A stretch of 64,000 nt of DNA from Pleionea sp. CnH1-48 (GCF_024124665.1 NZ_JAMXSB010000010.1:1-64000); one strand, 5' to 3'; shown: positions 26,943 through 36,453, counted from the first letter of the stretch. Notes: a model not told the origin generated them from the letters alone. Numbers and translations: made by a program.

Positions 26943-29174
26943 ATGTCGACGGTTTTAAAAATGGATCGCCGTGAGTTTTTGAAAGGCGTAGGGTTAAGTT
27001 CTGGTGCATTAACTTTAGGTGTAGCGATTCCCACTGGCTCTGTTTTAGCAGGTGCGAGCAGCAATGGGACTTTTCATCCTAACGCGTTTGTTTCGATCGA
27101 TAAGACGGGGCTGGTCACCATCATTGCGCACCGCTCAGAGATGGGGCAAGGTTCTAAAACAGGTCTACCCATGATTGTGGCAGACGAAATGGAAGCTGAT
27201 TGGAATCGAGTGAGTGTTAAACAGGGCCTGGCCGACAAGGCTTACGGAAGCCAAAACACGGATGGTTCACGCAGTATTCGTCGTTTTTATCAGCCGATGC
27301 GCAAAGTGGGTGCGACAGTTAAAGATATGTTATTAACGGCGGCGGCTCAAACCTGGAGCGTTGATAAAAAAGATTGCCTGGTTGCTAATCATCAGGTTAC
27401 TCACAAGCCTTCGGGCAAGTCCTTGCATTTTGGGCAACTCGTCGGCGTTGCGCAAACACTTCCGGTACCCAAAGACGTTACCTTAAAACCAGAAAAAGAA
27501 TTTCGCTATGTAGGCAAAGATGTACCGATAGTTGACCTTGAAGATATGGTTACGGGTCAAGGCGTTTATGGTATCGATGCTCATGTTGATGGCATGCTCT
27601 ACGCTCAGATTGAACGTTGTCCTGTTTATGGCGGCACGGTAAAAAGTTTTGACGCCAGCGCTGCGCTAAAAGTGAAAGGGGTGCGTGAGGTTTTTGTTAT
27701 CGAGCACAAAGGTATTCCAACCCAGTTTGCCAGTGTCGGTGGGGTTGCAGTGATAGCCGATAATACCTGGGCTGCAATCAAAGGTCGTCAACAACTCAAG
27801 ATAGATTGGGATATGGGAGAGAATCGTGTTTACGATAGCAGCTCCTATCGCCGTCAACTGGAGCAGGCCGTCAACAAACCGGCTAAAGTGGTGCGCAAAG
27901 AAGGTGATGCCACTGCTGCATTAAAAGCGACAAAAAAACGCATTACAGCTGATTATTATTTGCCTGCTTTAGTCCATGCTCCCATGGAGCCTCCAGCCTG
28001 TGTTGCCTGGGTGCAAAAAGATAAAGCTCAGGTGTGGGCCTGTGTTCAAGCACCTCAAGGTGTACAACAGGTGGTTGCTGGTGGTACTGGGCTCAAGCCA
28101 GAACAGGTTGAAGTGAATGTAACTCTGCTTGGTGGTGGGTTTGGTCGCAAATCAAAGCCGGATTTTGTTTTTGAGGCGGCGGTGATTTCCAAGCGTATTG
28201 GCAAACCCGTTAAGCTCAACTGGACTCGAGAAGATGAAGTGAAGCATGGTTATTATCACAGCGTCAGTGCTCATCATCTGGAAGCCGCCATTGATGATAA
28301 TAAAGTATCGGCCTGGTTACATCGAAACGCTCATCCATCTATTAGCTACACCTTTGATAAAAATGCTGAACACGCATCTGATGGCGAATTAAGTTTAGGG
28401 TTTGCGGATCTTCCTTTTGCGATTCCTAACATACAGCACGAGAATGGAGCCATAAAAGGTCATACCCGTATTGGTTGGCTGCGTTCGGTTTCTAATATAT
28501 TTAACGTATTTGCCAGCGGTGTTTTTGTTGATGAGATCGCCGCGGCTCGAAAGAAAGACCCCGTTGATAATTTACTTGAGTTGATGGGCCCCGACCGTCA
28601 TCTTTCTTTTGATGAGTCTGGTTTTAAGTTTTCAAATTATGGAGAAAACATTGAGCAGTACCCTTACGATATTAAGCGATTGAAAGAGGTCACACGCCGC
28701 GCAGCCAAAAATTCTAACTGGAAAGCCAAGACAAAGGAGGGTAACGGCAAAGGCATTTGTGTTTATCGTTCTTTCTTGAGTTATATCTCGATGGTGGTGG
28801 ATGTTTCTGTTCAAGATAAAGAGTTAAAGGTCAATAAAGTCTATTGCGTTGTTGATTGTGGCCGCGTTGTTAATCCAGATCGTGTTCGCTCACAAATGGA
28901 AGGCTCCATTATCTTTGGTTTGTCTCTTGCTTATTATGGCAAGATTACGGCGAAAGAAGGTGCCATTGAACAAAGCAATTTTCATGATTACCCGTTGCTT
29001 AGAATTCCACAGACCCCAGAAATTCATATTGAACTGGTACAAAGTGAAGAACTGCCCACGGGGGTTGGAGAGCCTGGCGTACCACCGGTTGCTCCTGCAT
29101 TAATCAATGCGATTTTTGCTGCAACAGGTGAGAGGATCCGTGAGCTGCCTTTAAACCAGCGTTTCTCGGTATAG
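26943..29174 (+). CDS. Molybdopterin-binding large subunit (IorB-like), Tat-exported
   Basis: Catalytic subunit of a molybdenum hydroxylase of the xanthine dehydrogenase family; the IorB type oxidises N-heterocycles or aldehydes and passes electrons through the [2Fe-2S] subunit. The 743-residue protein begins [21 protein letters not shown], a Tat signal (Arg-Arg-Glu-Phe-Leu-Lys), so it works in the periplasm. The body has the aldehyde oxidase/xanthine dehydrogenase a/b hammerhead (about 195-300) and cofactor motifs [10 protein letters not shown] and the late [18 protein letters not shown] with the active Glu. The frame is open upstream to 26901, but ATG 26943 with AAGGAG is the right start. 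Substrate unknown. Confidence 0.92.
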   Translation: MSTVLKMDRREFLKGVGLSSGALTLGVAIPTGSVLAGASSNGTFHPNAFVSIDKTGLVTIIAHRSEMGQGSKTGLPMIVADEMEADWNRVSVKQGLADKAYGSQNTDGSRSIRRFYQPMRKVGATVKDMLLTAAAQTWSVDKKDCLVANHQVTHKPSGKSLHFGQLVGVAQTLPVPKDVTLKPEKEFRYVGKDVPIVDLEDMVTGQGVYGIDAHVDGMLYAQIERCPVYGGTVKSFDASAALKVKGVREVFVIEHKGIPTQFASVGGVAVIADNTWAAIKGRQQLKIDWDMGENRVYDSSSYRRQLEQAVNKPAKVVRKEGDATAALKATKKRITADYYLPALVHAPMEPPACVAWVQKDKAQVWACVQAPQGVQQVVAGGTGLKPEQVEVNVTLLGGGFGRKSKPDFVFEAAVISKRIGKPVKLNWTREDEVKHGYYHSVSAHHLEAAIDDNKVSAWLHRNAHPSISYTFDKNAEHASDGELSLGFADLPFAIPNIQHENGAIKGHTRIGWLRSVSNIFNVFASGVFVDEIAAARKKDPVDNLLELMGPDRHLSFDESGFKFSNYGENIEQYPYDIKRLKEVTRRAAKNSNWKAKTKEGNGKGICVYRSFLSYISMVVDVSVQDKELKVNKVYCVVDCGRVVNPDRVRSQMEGSIIFGLSLAYYGKITAKEGAIEQSNFHDYPLLRIPQTPEIHIELVQSEELPTGVGEPGVPPVAPALINAIFAATGERIRELPLNQRFSV

Positions 29175-29178
29175 AACC

Positions 29179-29640
29179 GTGGCTGAGGTATCTTCAGAAG
29201 ATAATGTGGGTGCCTTTTATCGAGATCGAGTGATGAAGTTGAGTCGCTCGTCTCGATATCGAGGTGTTCCTACAACCTATGAATACAAAAAAGACGCGGT
29301 CAATCATTATTGCGGTGACGAACTCTGCTTGTATCTGACTTATGATGCAGACAAAGTGTCTTTGCATTATGAAGGTGAAGCCTGTGCCATCTGTTTAGCC
29401 TCATCGGCTTTAATGGCAGAGCATATCAACGGTTTGACGCAACCACAGGCGCAACAGATAACGGAGCAGGTGTTATCTTGCCTGTCACAACAACAAGATG
29501 TTGAGCTGGGTGAAGAATTTACTTACTTTGTTGAAAAAGTAAGAAGTTTACCCGTTAGAATTCAATGTGCTTCTTTATGTTGGAATGCGCTGCATCCCTT
29601 ATTAAATTCTCTACCAGAGGATCAACCTTCTGGTGATTGA
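29179..29640 (+). CDS. IscU/NifU-like Fe-S scaffold protein
   Basis: A 153-residue protein related to the U-type iron-sulfur scaffolds. It keeps the three cluster Cys in order: [10 protein letters not shown] (CGD box, about 40), [15 protein letters not shown] (about 72) and [19 protein letters not shown] (about 133). The start is a GTG at 29179, four bases after the preceding stop and without a clear ribosome site, so it depends on coupling to the large-subunit gene. Placement inside the operon suggests that it loads the [2Fe-2S] clusters of this enzyme, which is inference. The housekeeping Isc/Suf scaffold must be elsewhere. Confidence 0.8.
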   Translation: MAEVSSEDNVGAFYRDRVMKLSRSSRYRGVPTTYEYKKDAVNHYCGDELCLYLTYDADKVSLHYEGEACAICLASSALMAEHINGLTQPQAQQITEQVLSCLSQQQDVELGEEFTYFVEKVRSLPVRIQCASLCWNALHPLLNSLPEDQPSGD

Positions 29641-29652
29641 CGAATAAGTATT

Positions 29653-30723
29653 ATGAACCACCTATTACCTATCCTGAAACAGTTTTGCCAGTTGGCAAAA
29701 CTGCAAGAGCCATTTGTTCTCGCTACATTGCTGCATAAAAAAGGTTCCACCTATCGGCGCGAAGGCGCTCGTATGATTATTCGTCGTGACGGAAAAATAA
29801 GTGGATTGATCAGTGGTGGTTGTTTCGAAGCGGATTTGCAGTTGCATGCAAGGCAGGTGTTGGAGTCTGGTGACCCCTTAGTGATTGAATACGATCTCAT
29901 GAACGACGATGATCTGATCTGGGGCATGGGAGCAGGGTGTAATGGCGCGATTTTGGTTTTGTTGCAGCCGATGCAGTCGGCGCAGGACTATCAACCTTAT
30001 TGCGATCTCTATCAGCAACTGGCATCAGGTCGCAGCGTTTGGTGCCTTAAGCGATTAGACACCACAGATGACCATCATCTTGAGGTGTCGACACAGGTAT
30101 TTGAGGACTGGGCGCAATTAGAAGTCTCTGTGCCGCGAGAGGTGTTACAAAAGCTCCCGAAGGAGAGTTACAAGCCTGCTTATCAATCGCATCAAAGTTG
30201 TCACTATTATATTGAGCGTTTGCAACCTGCGACTCACTTATTGATAGCCGGCGCTGGGCCAGATGTTATGCATCTTGTGCAGTTGGCTTTACCACTGGGA
30301 TGGCGCATCACTATTATGGATCATCGTCCTGCATTTTTAGATGCGTATAAAGCCTTGCCTGTAGAGTGCATTAAAACGAGACCTGGTGCAGCAAAAGCAT
30401 TGTTACAGGATAGTCATATCGATTTGGCCATGGTGATGAGCCATCATCTTGAAACGGATGAACAGTATCTTAAGTTACTACAAGCGTTGCCCATTACATA
30501 TATTGGATTGCTGGGGCCTGCGGGACGACGTAATCAGATGCTAAAACAACTTGATCTTTCTTTAGCGGATTTTGCTGGCCGATTGTTTAGTCCCGTCGGT
30601 ATTGATATGGGAGCAGAGTCTCCAGAAGAAATTGCGCTATCGATTATTTGTGAAATGAAAATTGTTCTTGCGGGTACCTCGGGCCAATCGTTGCGAGAAA
30701 AACAACGAGGCATTCATGAGTGA
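29653..30723 (+). CDS. XdhC/CoxI family maturation protein
   Basis: Binds molybdenum cofactor, promotes its sulfuration or cytosine-form delivery, and inserts it into hydroxylase apoenzyme. The 356-residue protein has the N-terminal XdhC_CoxI domain (FVLATLLHKKGSTYRREGARMII...SGLISGGCFE, with the conserved Gly-Gly-Cys) and the C-terminal Rossmann XdhC_C domain (HLLIAGAGPDVMHLVQLA, residues about 195-335). It lies 12 bases after the scaffold gene and overlaps the next gene by 8 bases. A dedicated chaperone for the enzyme encoded upstream. Confidence 0.93.
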   Translation: MNHLLPILKQFCQLAKLQEPFVLATLLHKKGSTYRREGARMIIRRDGKISGLISGGCFEADLQLHARQVLESGDPLVIEYDLMNDDDLIWGMGAGCNGAILVLLQPMQSAQDYQPYCDLYQQLASGRSVWCLKRLDTTDDHHLEVSTQVFEDWAQLEVSVPREVLQKLPKESYKPAYQSHQSCHYYIERLQPATHLLIAGAGPDVMHLVQLALPLGWRITIMDHRPAFLDAYKALPVECIKTRPGAAKALLQDSHIDLAMVMSHHLETDEQYLKLLQALPITYIGLLGPAGRRNQMLKQLDLSLADFAGRLFSPVGIDMGAESPEEIALSIICEMKIVLAGTSGQSLREKQRGIHE

Positions 30724-31288
30724 GCTGAGTGTTGTCATACTGGCTGCGGGCAATTCCAGCCGACTCGGGCGACCTAAGCAGTTGTTGAAGTATCGAGGAC
30801 TAAGTCTGATAGAGAGAGCATGTTGTCAAGCATTAAGGATCACAGACCGCGTATCGGTGGTTACCGGGGCGAGTGCAGAAAATATTGCAGATGCATTGCA
30901 AGAACTACCAGTAAAGTTAATTCACAACACCCGCTGGCAAGAGGGAATGGGTAGCTCAATTGTCACCGGAGTCAGTGCTGACACGGGCTCTTCTGGGATG
31001 TTGTTAATGTTATGTGATCAACCCTTAATATCCGATGACCATTATGTGGCTTTAGTTCAGTGTTTTAATGAAAATCCTCAGAGCATTATAGCTTCATCCT
31101 ATAAGCAGGTTATCGGTGTTCCTGCGATTTTCCCCGCTCGACTTTTTACATCCTTACAGGGGCTTTCTGGTGCAACTGGAGCCCGTAAAATTATTCAGGA
31201 AAACCTTGATTCACAGATATCCATTGATTGCCCACAAGCAGCTATTGATATTGATGTAGAAGCTGACGTAGAATCTTGGTTAGTTTAA
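30716..31288 (+). CDS. MocA-like molybdopterin cytidylyltransferase
   Basis: A 190-residue nucleotidyltransferase with the family signature LAAGNSSRLGRPKQLLKYRG at the N-terminus (nucleotide and metal binding) and LLMLCDQPLISDDHY (the Asp of the active site). It probably makes the cytosine dinucleotide form of molybdenum cofactor (MCD) from CTP, or the related adenylyl/guanylyl form. The frame is open to 30662, but ATG 30716 overlapping the xdhC stop (ATGAGTGA) is the natural start. It ends the operon; a MITE-like element follows about 115 bases later. Confidence 0.9.
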   Translation: MSELSVVILAAGNSSRLGRPKQLLKYRGLSLIERACCQALRITDRVSVVTGASAENIADALQELPVKLIHNTRWQEGMGSSIVTGVSADTGSSGMLLMLCDQPLISDDHYVALVQCFNENPQSIIASSYKQVIGVPAIFPARLFTSLQGLSGATGARKIIQENLDSQISIDCPQAAIDIDVEADVESWLV

Positions 31289-31403
31289 GGATGACTAACC
31301 GACTCACGGATTGATTCGTTTTTATCTTCATACCTTAAAATGGCTATGGTGCCAAACTGATTGGTTTCTATCTATACTGTTATAGTGCTTGTTGCTCTTG
31401 AGT

Positions 31404-31530
31404 TATACCCGTCGCCTTTCAATGTGCAGCGGTGTTGGCTGCGCGTACTCACCCCAATCACTTAGTGTGTCTAAGTTCAGGGGATTCGCTTGCTGGCCGT
31501 CTATCTGCATCTTGAAATACTTTGGGTATA
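31404..31530. mobile_element. MITE-like element, long form
   Basis: 127 bp, TATACCCGTCGCCTTTCAAT at the left and ATCTTGAAATACTTTGGGTATA at the right. The interior ACTCACCCCAATCACTTAGTG...TCTAAGTTCAGGGGATTCGC is nearly identical to the copy at 42166. It lies between the MocA-like gene and rnz and carries no reading frame. Confidence 0.85.
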
Positions 31531-31594
31531 GATATCTTTGTTGTGATTAAAGGCTATCGATCGAGGGATGAAGAGTTATATATAGGTTTTAATT

Positions 31595-32560
31595 ATGGAA
31601 TTACTATTTTTAGGTACATCATCCGGTGTGCCGACTAGAACTCGTAATGTTTCGGGATTGGCTGTGATACCTGACGGTGGGCGTCGCTGGTTTCTCGTCG
31701 ATTGTGGGGAGGGAACACAGCATCAAATTCAGCGCACTTCACTTTCGTTGGCGCAGTTAAGTACTATCTTTATTACCCATGTTCATGGTGATCACTGCTT
31801 TGGCTTACCTGGTTTATTGGCCAGTGCGTCAATGAGTGGACGGGATCGGCCATTGACCATTGTGGGACCATCAGGATTAGAAAAAATGATACGGACTATT
31901 CTTGATGTTTCACAAACACGATTTACTTATGAGCTAAAGTTTATTGATGTTGAACAAATTTTGTCGGCCAATTTGTTTGAGCGAACCATGGTGGACGCCT
32001 TTGCGCTTTCTCATCGAGTAGAATCTTATGCCTATCGGTTTACAGAGAGTTTTGTTTCTCGCAGTTTAGATACGCAAAAGTTGCTGCAAGAAGGGATCGA
32101 AAAAGGCGCTATATGGGGGCAGATCCAACGCTCAGAAACAGTAACACTGGATGATGGGCGAGTGCTTGAATGCAAAGATTATTGGTTGCCATTACAAACG
32201 CCGCGACAAATTGTGGTGGGCGGAGATAATGATACGCCTGAGTTATTGAGTGAAGCCTGTGAGAAAGCTCAAGTGTTGGTTCATGAAGCAACTTATACTC
32301 AAGACATTGCAGATAAAGTTGGCCCGGCCCCGCAGCATTCATCGGCGAAACAAACCGCTACATTTGCGCAGTCACTGCAACTTAACAATCTGGTGTTAAC
32401 GCATTTTAGCCCACGTTATGTTGAAGATGAAACAGCACTCATGTCGATTCAATGTATCTACAAAGAAGCCGAAGCTGTTTATCAAGGTCGATTGTTTTGT
32501 GCAAAAGATTTCGCGCATTATCGCTTGAAGTCGGATGGAGACTTAATTCAGTTGGATTAG
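31595..32560 (+). CDS. rnz: Ribonuclease Z
   Basis: Endonuclease that trims the 3' end of tRNA precursors. The 321-residue protein has the metallo-beta-lactamase fold with the zinc motif FITHVHGDHCFGLPGLLAS (His-X-His-X-Asp-His, about 62-67), further ligands in VVGGDNDTP and VHEATY and the last His in LVLTHFSPRY. Length and order match the short (bacterial) RNase Z. ATG 31595 follows a poor ribosome site (TATATAGGTTTTAATT). It is a single gene with a long leader that contains the MITE-like element. Confidence 0.92.
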   Translation: MELLFLGTSSGVPTRTRNVSGLAVIPDGGRRWFLVDCGEGTQHQIQRTSLSLAQLSTIFITHVHGDHCFGLPGLLASASMSGRDRPLTIVGPSGLEKMIRTILDVSQTRFTYELKFIDVEQILSANLFERTMVDAFALSHRVESYAYRFTESFVSRSLDTQKLLQEGIEKGAIWGQIQRSETVTLDDGRVLECKDYWLPLQTPRQIVVGGDNDTPELLSEACEKAQVLVHEATYTQDIADKVGPAPQHSSAKQTATFAQSLQLNNLVLTHFSPRYVEDETALMSIQCIYKEAEAVYQGRLFCAKDFAHYRLKSDGDLIQLD

Positions 32561-32584
32561 GCCTATAGGCCCTAATAAATAGTG

Positions 32585-32611
32585 TTTTCGGGTTAAGGAA
32601 GAACCCGAAAA
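32585..32611 (+). terminator. Hairpin downstream of rnz
   Basis: TTTTCGGGTT-AAGGAAG-AACCCGAAAA is a perfect 10-bp stem between rnz and the phosphatase gene. It lacks a trailing T-run, so it may protect mRNA ends rather than terminate. Confidence 0.45.
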
Positions 32612-32635
32612 TGGAATACTAAGGAATGATGAGAG

Positions 32636-33211
32636 ATGGATAAAAAGTTATTGATTTTGGATATTGATGAAACCCTGTTGTTTGCAACATCTGAACCTCT
32701 ATCGCAGAAAAAGGTCGACTTTATGGTCGGCCCTTACTCTATTTATTTGAGGCCTTTTTTATATGAGTTTTTAGCAGAGGCGAGTCAAAATTATAGAATA
32801 GCTTTGTGGACCGCATCATCAGAGTCGTATGCTCACCGCATTGTCGAGCAGATTTTTAAAAATCGTTTTGAACTGGAGTTTATCTGGGCAAGGAAGCGAT
32901 GCACCTTGAGATTTGATCCCATACATTACGAGTATTTTTATCTTAAGAATTTAAAGAAACTAAAGCGTAGAGGTGAGTTGTTAGAGCAGATTATTATGGT
33001 TGATAACACGCCGCGTAAGTTAATGAAAAACTATGGTAATCTTGTTGCCATTCCATCGTTTGAAGGCGAGTCTGATGATGAGGCATTACTCTATCTATCT
33101 CATTATTTGCGCATTTTGGCGAATGCTTCTAATGTAAGAGTAATAGACAAGCGAGGGTGGATAACGAAGGTGAAAAATCAGCAAGCCGACAACCTGGCTC
33201 AAGAAAAATAA
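32636..33211 (+). CDS. NIF/CTD-type HAD phosphatase
   Basis: A 191-residue HAD-superfamily protein of the NLI-interacting-factor (small CTD phosphatase-like) group. The nucleophile motif is LLILDIDETLLFAT (Asp-X-Asp-Glu-Thr, residues 8-13), motif II is ALWTASSESYAHRI and the last motif is IIMVDNTPRKLM. These enzymes remove phosphate from protein Ser in eukaryotes; bacterial roles are unknown. ATG 32636 has GAATGATGAGAG upstream. It is 15 bases upstream of the SRPBCC gene, so they are probably co-transcribed. Confidence 0.88.
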   Translation: MDKKLLILDIDETLLFATSEPLSQKKVDFMVGPYSIYLRPFLYEFLAEASQNYRIALWTASSESYAHRIVEQIFKNRFELEFIWARKRCTLRFDPIHYEYFYLKNLKKLKRRGELLEQIIMVDNTPRKLMKNYGNLVAIPSFEGESDDEALLYLSHYLRILANASNVRVIDKRGWITKVKNQQADNLAQEK

Positions 33212-33226
33212 AAGGGAGGATTTTTT

Positions 33227-33664
33227 ATGCGCTATACCACGGTTGTTGATATCAATGTAGGTCGAGATCGATTAATTGAGCTGTTTGATAGTTCGGAAAA
33301 CATGAAAAAGTGGCAGCCGGATTTAGTGAGCTATGCTCAAATGTCTGGCGAGCCAGGGCAGGTCGGCGCCAAAATGGAATTGGTCTACAACATGAACAAC
33401 AAAGAGTACAAGCTTGTAGAAACCATCACCATAAAAAACTTCCCAGAGGAATTTGCGGCGACTTACGAAACAGACAAAATGTGGAATCTGGTTACTAATC
33501 AGTTTTATGTGCTGGATGATGAGCGTACACGTTGGGAGAGTGTTTCGGAGTTTAAGTGCCAAGGATTTATGCGCATTATGGCATTTTTGATGCCCTCAAT
33601 GTTTAAGAAGCAAACACTCAAAATGATGAACAATTTCAAAGCTTTTGCCGAAGAAGCCAAGTAA
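33227..33664 (+). CDS. SRPBCC family lipid-binding-like protein
   Basis: A 145-residue START/Bet v1-type (SRPBCC) protein: MRYTTVVDINVGRDRLIELFDSSENMKKWQPDLVSY starts the helix-grip fold with a typical 'W.P' segment, then GEPGQVGAKMELVYNM, and ends with a long helix (TLKMMNNFKAFAEEAK). It would bind a hydrophobic ligand in the cytoplasm; there is no signal peptide. AGGGAGG upstream of ATG is a very strong ribosome site, stronger than its partner's. Confidence 0.88.
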   Translation: MRYTTVVDINVGRDRLIELFDSSENMKKWQPDLVSYAQMSGEPGQVGAKMELVYNMNNKEYKLVETITIKNFPEEFAATYETDKMWNLVTNQFYVLDDERTRWESVSEFKCQGFMRIMAFLMPSMFKKQTLKMMNNFKAFAEEAK

Positions 33665-33776
33665 ACCTGCCTTAGAATCATGAGCCAATACTCATTAGTT
33701 GGCTCATAGTTTACCTTATAATTCAATTAGTTAGTCTTTATCTTGTATTTTTGTTAAACAAAAGTCTTGCGCATAC

Positions 33777-33826
33777 ATACTGTTTGTCATACAGTATATG
33801 AAAAATACTATGTGGCATACAGTAAT
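33777..33826. promoter_or_regulatory. Probable PadR operator/promoter
   Basis: ATACTGT-ttgtcat-ACAGTAT (33777-33797) is a perfect 7-bp inverted repeat, followed by a second, weaker one, TACT-atgtggcatac-AGTA (33808-33826), that ends at the padR-type start codon. PadR proteins bind such ATAC...GTAT palindromes, so autoregulation is likely. Both lie where the promoter and leader should be. Confidence 0.6.
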
Positions 33827-34162
33827 ATGGATGAGCAAACGATATACGAAAAAATGCGACTGGAGTTGCGCCGAGGTGTGTTGGTTCTCGCCGTACTCAG
33901 CCAATTGCAACAAGAGCATTATGGGTATTCATTACGTAAGAATTTGGCCGACAAAGGCGTGGATATTGATGAAGGTACTTTGTACCCATTGATTCGCCGC
34001 TTGGAAAAGCAAGGATTGTTGCAAAGTGAGTGGCGGCAGGACGACAAACGCAAGAAGCGTTTTTATCAATTGTCAGAAGCTGGAGAGCAAATGCTTGAGC
34101 GTTTACAGAAAGAGTGGTTTGAGGTCTCGTCGACTCTGTCATCATTGTTAAAAGGAGCATGA
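33827..34162 (+). CDS. PadR family transcriptional regulator
   Basis: A 111-residue winged-helix repressor. MDEQTIYEKMRLELRRGVLVLAVLSQLQQEHYGYSLRKNL leads into the PadR helix-turn-helix, with the hallmark DEGTLYPLIRRLEKQGLLQSEW and the basic wing DDKRKKRFYQLSEAGEQML. The frame extends to 33767, but ATG 33827 gives the family-typical N-terminus and leaves the palindromes upstream. It overlaps nothing and is followed after one base by a membrane protein of the type that PadR regulators commonly control. Confidence 0.92.
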   Translation: MDEQTIYEKMRLELRRGVLVLAVLSQLQQEHYGYSLRKNLADKGVDIDEGTLYPLIRRLEKQGLLQSEWRQDDKRKKRFYQLSEAGEQMLERLQKEWFEVSSTLSSLLKGA

Positions 34163-34163
34163 T

Positions 34164-35108
34164 ATGAAATTAATTCAACACTATGTCGATACGGTAGCGA
34201 GTTATTTATCGAGTGAGCAGCGCGATGATATTTCTGCTGAGTTATACAGCTCTTTAAGTGAGCAGTACGAAGAACAGTGTGAGGATCAAACACAACTGGA
34301 GGATCTGAGTTACCAGGAGGCATTTTTACAAACACTAGAGCATCCTCTAAAAGCGGCCAGCCACTATTCTGAACATCAGTATTTGATTGGTCCCAATGTG
34401 TTTCCTGCCTATTGGCATGTATTAAAAACCGCAGCCTATGTTTTCTTTGCCTTATTTCTGGTGCTGTTGGTTGTTGATATTGTGACGACTTCGAAAGTGG
34501 TTGATCATATTGCCGATTTATTTCCTGGCTTTTTTTCTGGGATGTTAATGGTATTTGCATTGGTGACAGCAGTGTTTGTTGCTATCGAACGAACAGGACA
34601 AAAACTTAAATGGTTTGATGAGTGGGAGCCCTCCAGTTTAGTTGGGTCGGAGCTCATTCAGTCTCGAAGTTCAACGGTTTTTAATCTGGTTAGTGAGTTG
34701 GTGGTTTTAATCTGGTGGAATGATTTAGCTTCTTTTACGGATTGGTTATCTAAATACTCTGGTGTGGGATTGGAGTTAACGCCTCAATGGCAGGCAATGA
34801 CTGTTGTGATTAATCTATTACTCATTACCGGCATTCTTTGGTATAGCTACCGATTAGTTCAAGTTCGTTGGACTAAGAAAGGGGTGTTATTTGAATCTCT
34901 GCTCAATCTGGTTTGGATTATACTGTTGTTAACTGCCATTTTAGGAACCCCCATGTTTGTAATACCCGAAGACTTTTCGCTGGTTGCTCATTTTGATCAA
35001 GCCGCAGAATGGATGGCGCGTACTATCCAGGTGAGTCTGGGAATCATAGTTGCAATATTAGGTTGGGAGACTTTCGAACTGTTTAAGAAGTATCAGAAGT
35101 GTCGCTAG
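34164..35108 (+). CDS. HAAS-type membrane protein (PadR partner)
   Basis: A 314-residue protein. The N-terminal 70 residues are acidic and helical (YVDTVASYLSSEQRDDISAELYSSLSEQYEE), as in the HAAS/DUF1700-type signalling domain that often follows a padR gene. About six membrane helices follow (from about residue 90). The role is unknown; the pair is thought to respond to envelope stress in other bacteria. AAAGGAGCATG overlaps the end of the regulator gene, giving a strong coupled ribosome site. Confidence 0.8.
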   Translation: MKLIQHYVDTVASYLSSEQRDDISAELYSSLSEQYEEQCEDQTQLEDLSYQEAFLQTLEHPLKAASHYSEHQYLIGPNVFPAYWHVLKTAAYVFFALFLVLLVVDIVTTSKVVDHIADLFPGFFSGMLMVFALVTAVFVAIERTGQKLKWFDEWEPSSLVGSELIQSRSSTVFNLVSELVVLIWWNDLASFTDWLSKYSGVGLELTPQWQAMTVVINLLLITGILWYSYRLVQVRWTKKGVLFESLLNLVWIILLLTAILGTPMFVIPEDFSLVAHFDQAAEWMARTIQVSLGIIVAILGWETFELFKKYQKCR

Positions 35109-35132
35109 TTGGAATCAGATAGGATAAAATAG

Positions 35133-35164
35133 ACAGGTGATGTAAAGGAGACTACATCGCCTGT
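35133..35164 (+). terminator. Hairpin after PadR operon
   Basis: ACAGGTGATGTA-aaggagac-TACATCGCCTGT forms a 12-bp stem with one T-G wobble. No T-run follows; probably a transcript-end or stability hairpin between the membrane gene and the macrodomain gene. Confidence 0.5.
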
Positions 35165-35223
35165 TCAGGATCTAGATGTCCTAATTTTCAAGGATCATTA
35201 ACGCAGAATATTTAGGAGAAAAA

Positions 35224-35724
35224 ATGCCGGTTGAAGTTCAGCAAGTCGATATTACTCAGTTGTCTGTTGATGCTATTGTGAATGCTGCTAACGCTTCTTT
35301 GTGTGGTGGTGGCGGCGTCGATGGTGCGATCCATCGAGCTGCTGGGCCTGAGTTGTTAGTCGAGTGTCGAGGGTTAAGAGGCTGCGAAACAGGGAAAGCT
35401 AAAATAACGGCCGCCTATAATCTATCCGCGAAACATGTCATACATACCGTCGGACCCGTCTGGTATGGAGGGAGAAGAAATGAAGAAAACCTTTTAGCCA
35501 GTTGTTATCGAGAAAGTTTGCTTTTGGCTCAACAACATCAACTTAACTCAATCGCTTTTCCGGCTATTAGTTGTGGGGCTTATCGGTTTCCTTTAGAGCA
35601 GGCCTGTAAAATTGCTGCGCGAGAAGTGAAACGATTTTTAGTACAAGACAATGATTCAATGATGGTCATCTTTGCCTGCTTTGATAGCAGAACAGAAACT
35701 GTTTTGCGAAAAGAAGTGGGGTGA
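35224..35724 (+). CDS. Macrodomain protein (ADP-ribose/O-acetyl-ADP-ribose hydrolase)
   Basis: A 166-residue single macrodomain that binds ADP-ribose and probably removes it from proteins or deacetylates O-acetyl-ADP-ribose, as YmdB does. Signature segments: [34 protein letters not shown] (the NAAN and [10 protein letters not shown] loops with the catalytic Asp), [20 protein letters not shown] and [17 protein letters not shown]. It is complete. GGAG lies 8 bases upstream of ATG 35224. Stand-alone gene, convergent with yceI. Confidence 0.93.
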   Translation: MPVEVQQVDITQLSVDAIVNAANASLCGGGGVDGAIHRAAGPELLVECRGLRGCETGKAKITAAYNLSAKHVIHTVGPVWYGGRRNEENLLASCYRESLLLAQQHQLNSIAFPAISCGAYRFPLEQACKIAAREVKRFLVQDNDSMMVIFACFDSRTETVLRKEVG

Positions 35725-35738
35725 CGTTAGAACAAGAA

Positions 35739-35767
35739 ATACCAGCTGAGACTTACTCAGCTGGTAT
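35739..35767. terminator. Bidirectional hairpin terminator
   Basis: ATACCAGCTGAG-acTTA-CTCAGCTGGTAT, a perfect 12-bp stem, between the convergent macrodomain and yceI genes. T-runs are poor on both strands. Confidence 0.65.
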
Positions 35768-35775
35768 ACAAAGTC

Positions 35776-36348
35776 TTAATGACGAACGCCTTCAACATTC
35801 AAGTCAATAATAACCTGAGTAGAAGCCGGTCCTAATTTACCTTTAACTTTGTAGTCCGCCATAGTGATGGTGGTGGTGCCCTGAAAACCAACACGGTAGC
35901 CACCCCATGGATCTTTACCTTCGCCAATTTTAGTCGCATCGATAGTGATGTTTTTGGTTACACCGCGAAAGGTGAAGTCGCCTTTTACTTCTAACTTATC
36001 ATTGCCTAAATCTTTAATAGAAGTACTCACAAAAGTTGCTTTAGGGAAAGCTTTTACTTCTAAGAAGTCAGCGCTGCGTAGGTGTACGTCACGTTTAGCG
36101 TGATTACTATCAACGCTGTTTGTATCAATCTCGATGCTGATTTTTGAGGCTTCAGGCTTAGCTTTATCCCAGTCAAATTTACCTGAGAATTTGTTAAAGC
36201 GGCCATGTAGCCAGCTGTAACCTAAATGCTTAATTTTAAAGTTGATGGATGCGTGGGCGCCTTGCATATCAACAACGTATTCGGCTGCTGATGCAGATGC
36301 GCTGATTGCTGCGACGGCAACAGCCGTTAAGAGAGATTTAATTTTCAT
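35776..36348 (-). CDS. Periplasmic YceI family protein
   Basis: A 190-residue lipocalin-like protein of the YceI family, which binds polyisoprenoid-type lipids. Signal peptide MKIKSLLTAVAVAAISASASA is followed by AEYVVDMQGAHASINFKIKHLGYSWLHGRFNKFSG, the classic YceI opening, and ends KGKLGPASTQVIIDLNVEG. The cytochrome b561 gene lies upstream in the same direction, as in the Escherichia coli yceJ-yceI pair; the 105-base gap may hold a separate promoter. Confidence 0.92.
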   Translation of the reverse strand: MKIKSLLTAVAVAAISASASAAEYVVDMQGAHASINFKIKHLGYSWLHGRFNKFSGKFDWDKAKPEASKISIEIDTNSVDSNHAKRDVHLRSADFLEVKAFPKATFVSTSIKDLGNDKLEVKGDFTFRGVTKNITIDATKIGEGKDPWGGYRVGFQGTTTITMADYKVKGKLGPASTQVIIDLNVEGVRH

Positions 36349-36453
36349 TTTTATACCCCTTTACGAGTAGCTTATTTTATTAAATGATAATCGTTTGAAT
36401 GTTAACAATGGGAACTGTACCTGACTAGCGAAAGGACAGCCAGGAAGAATTCA

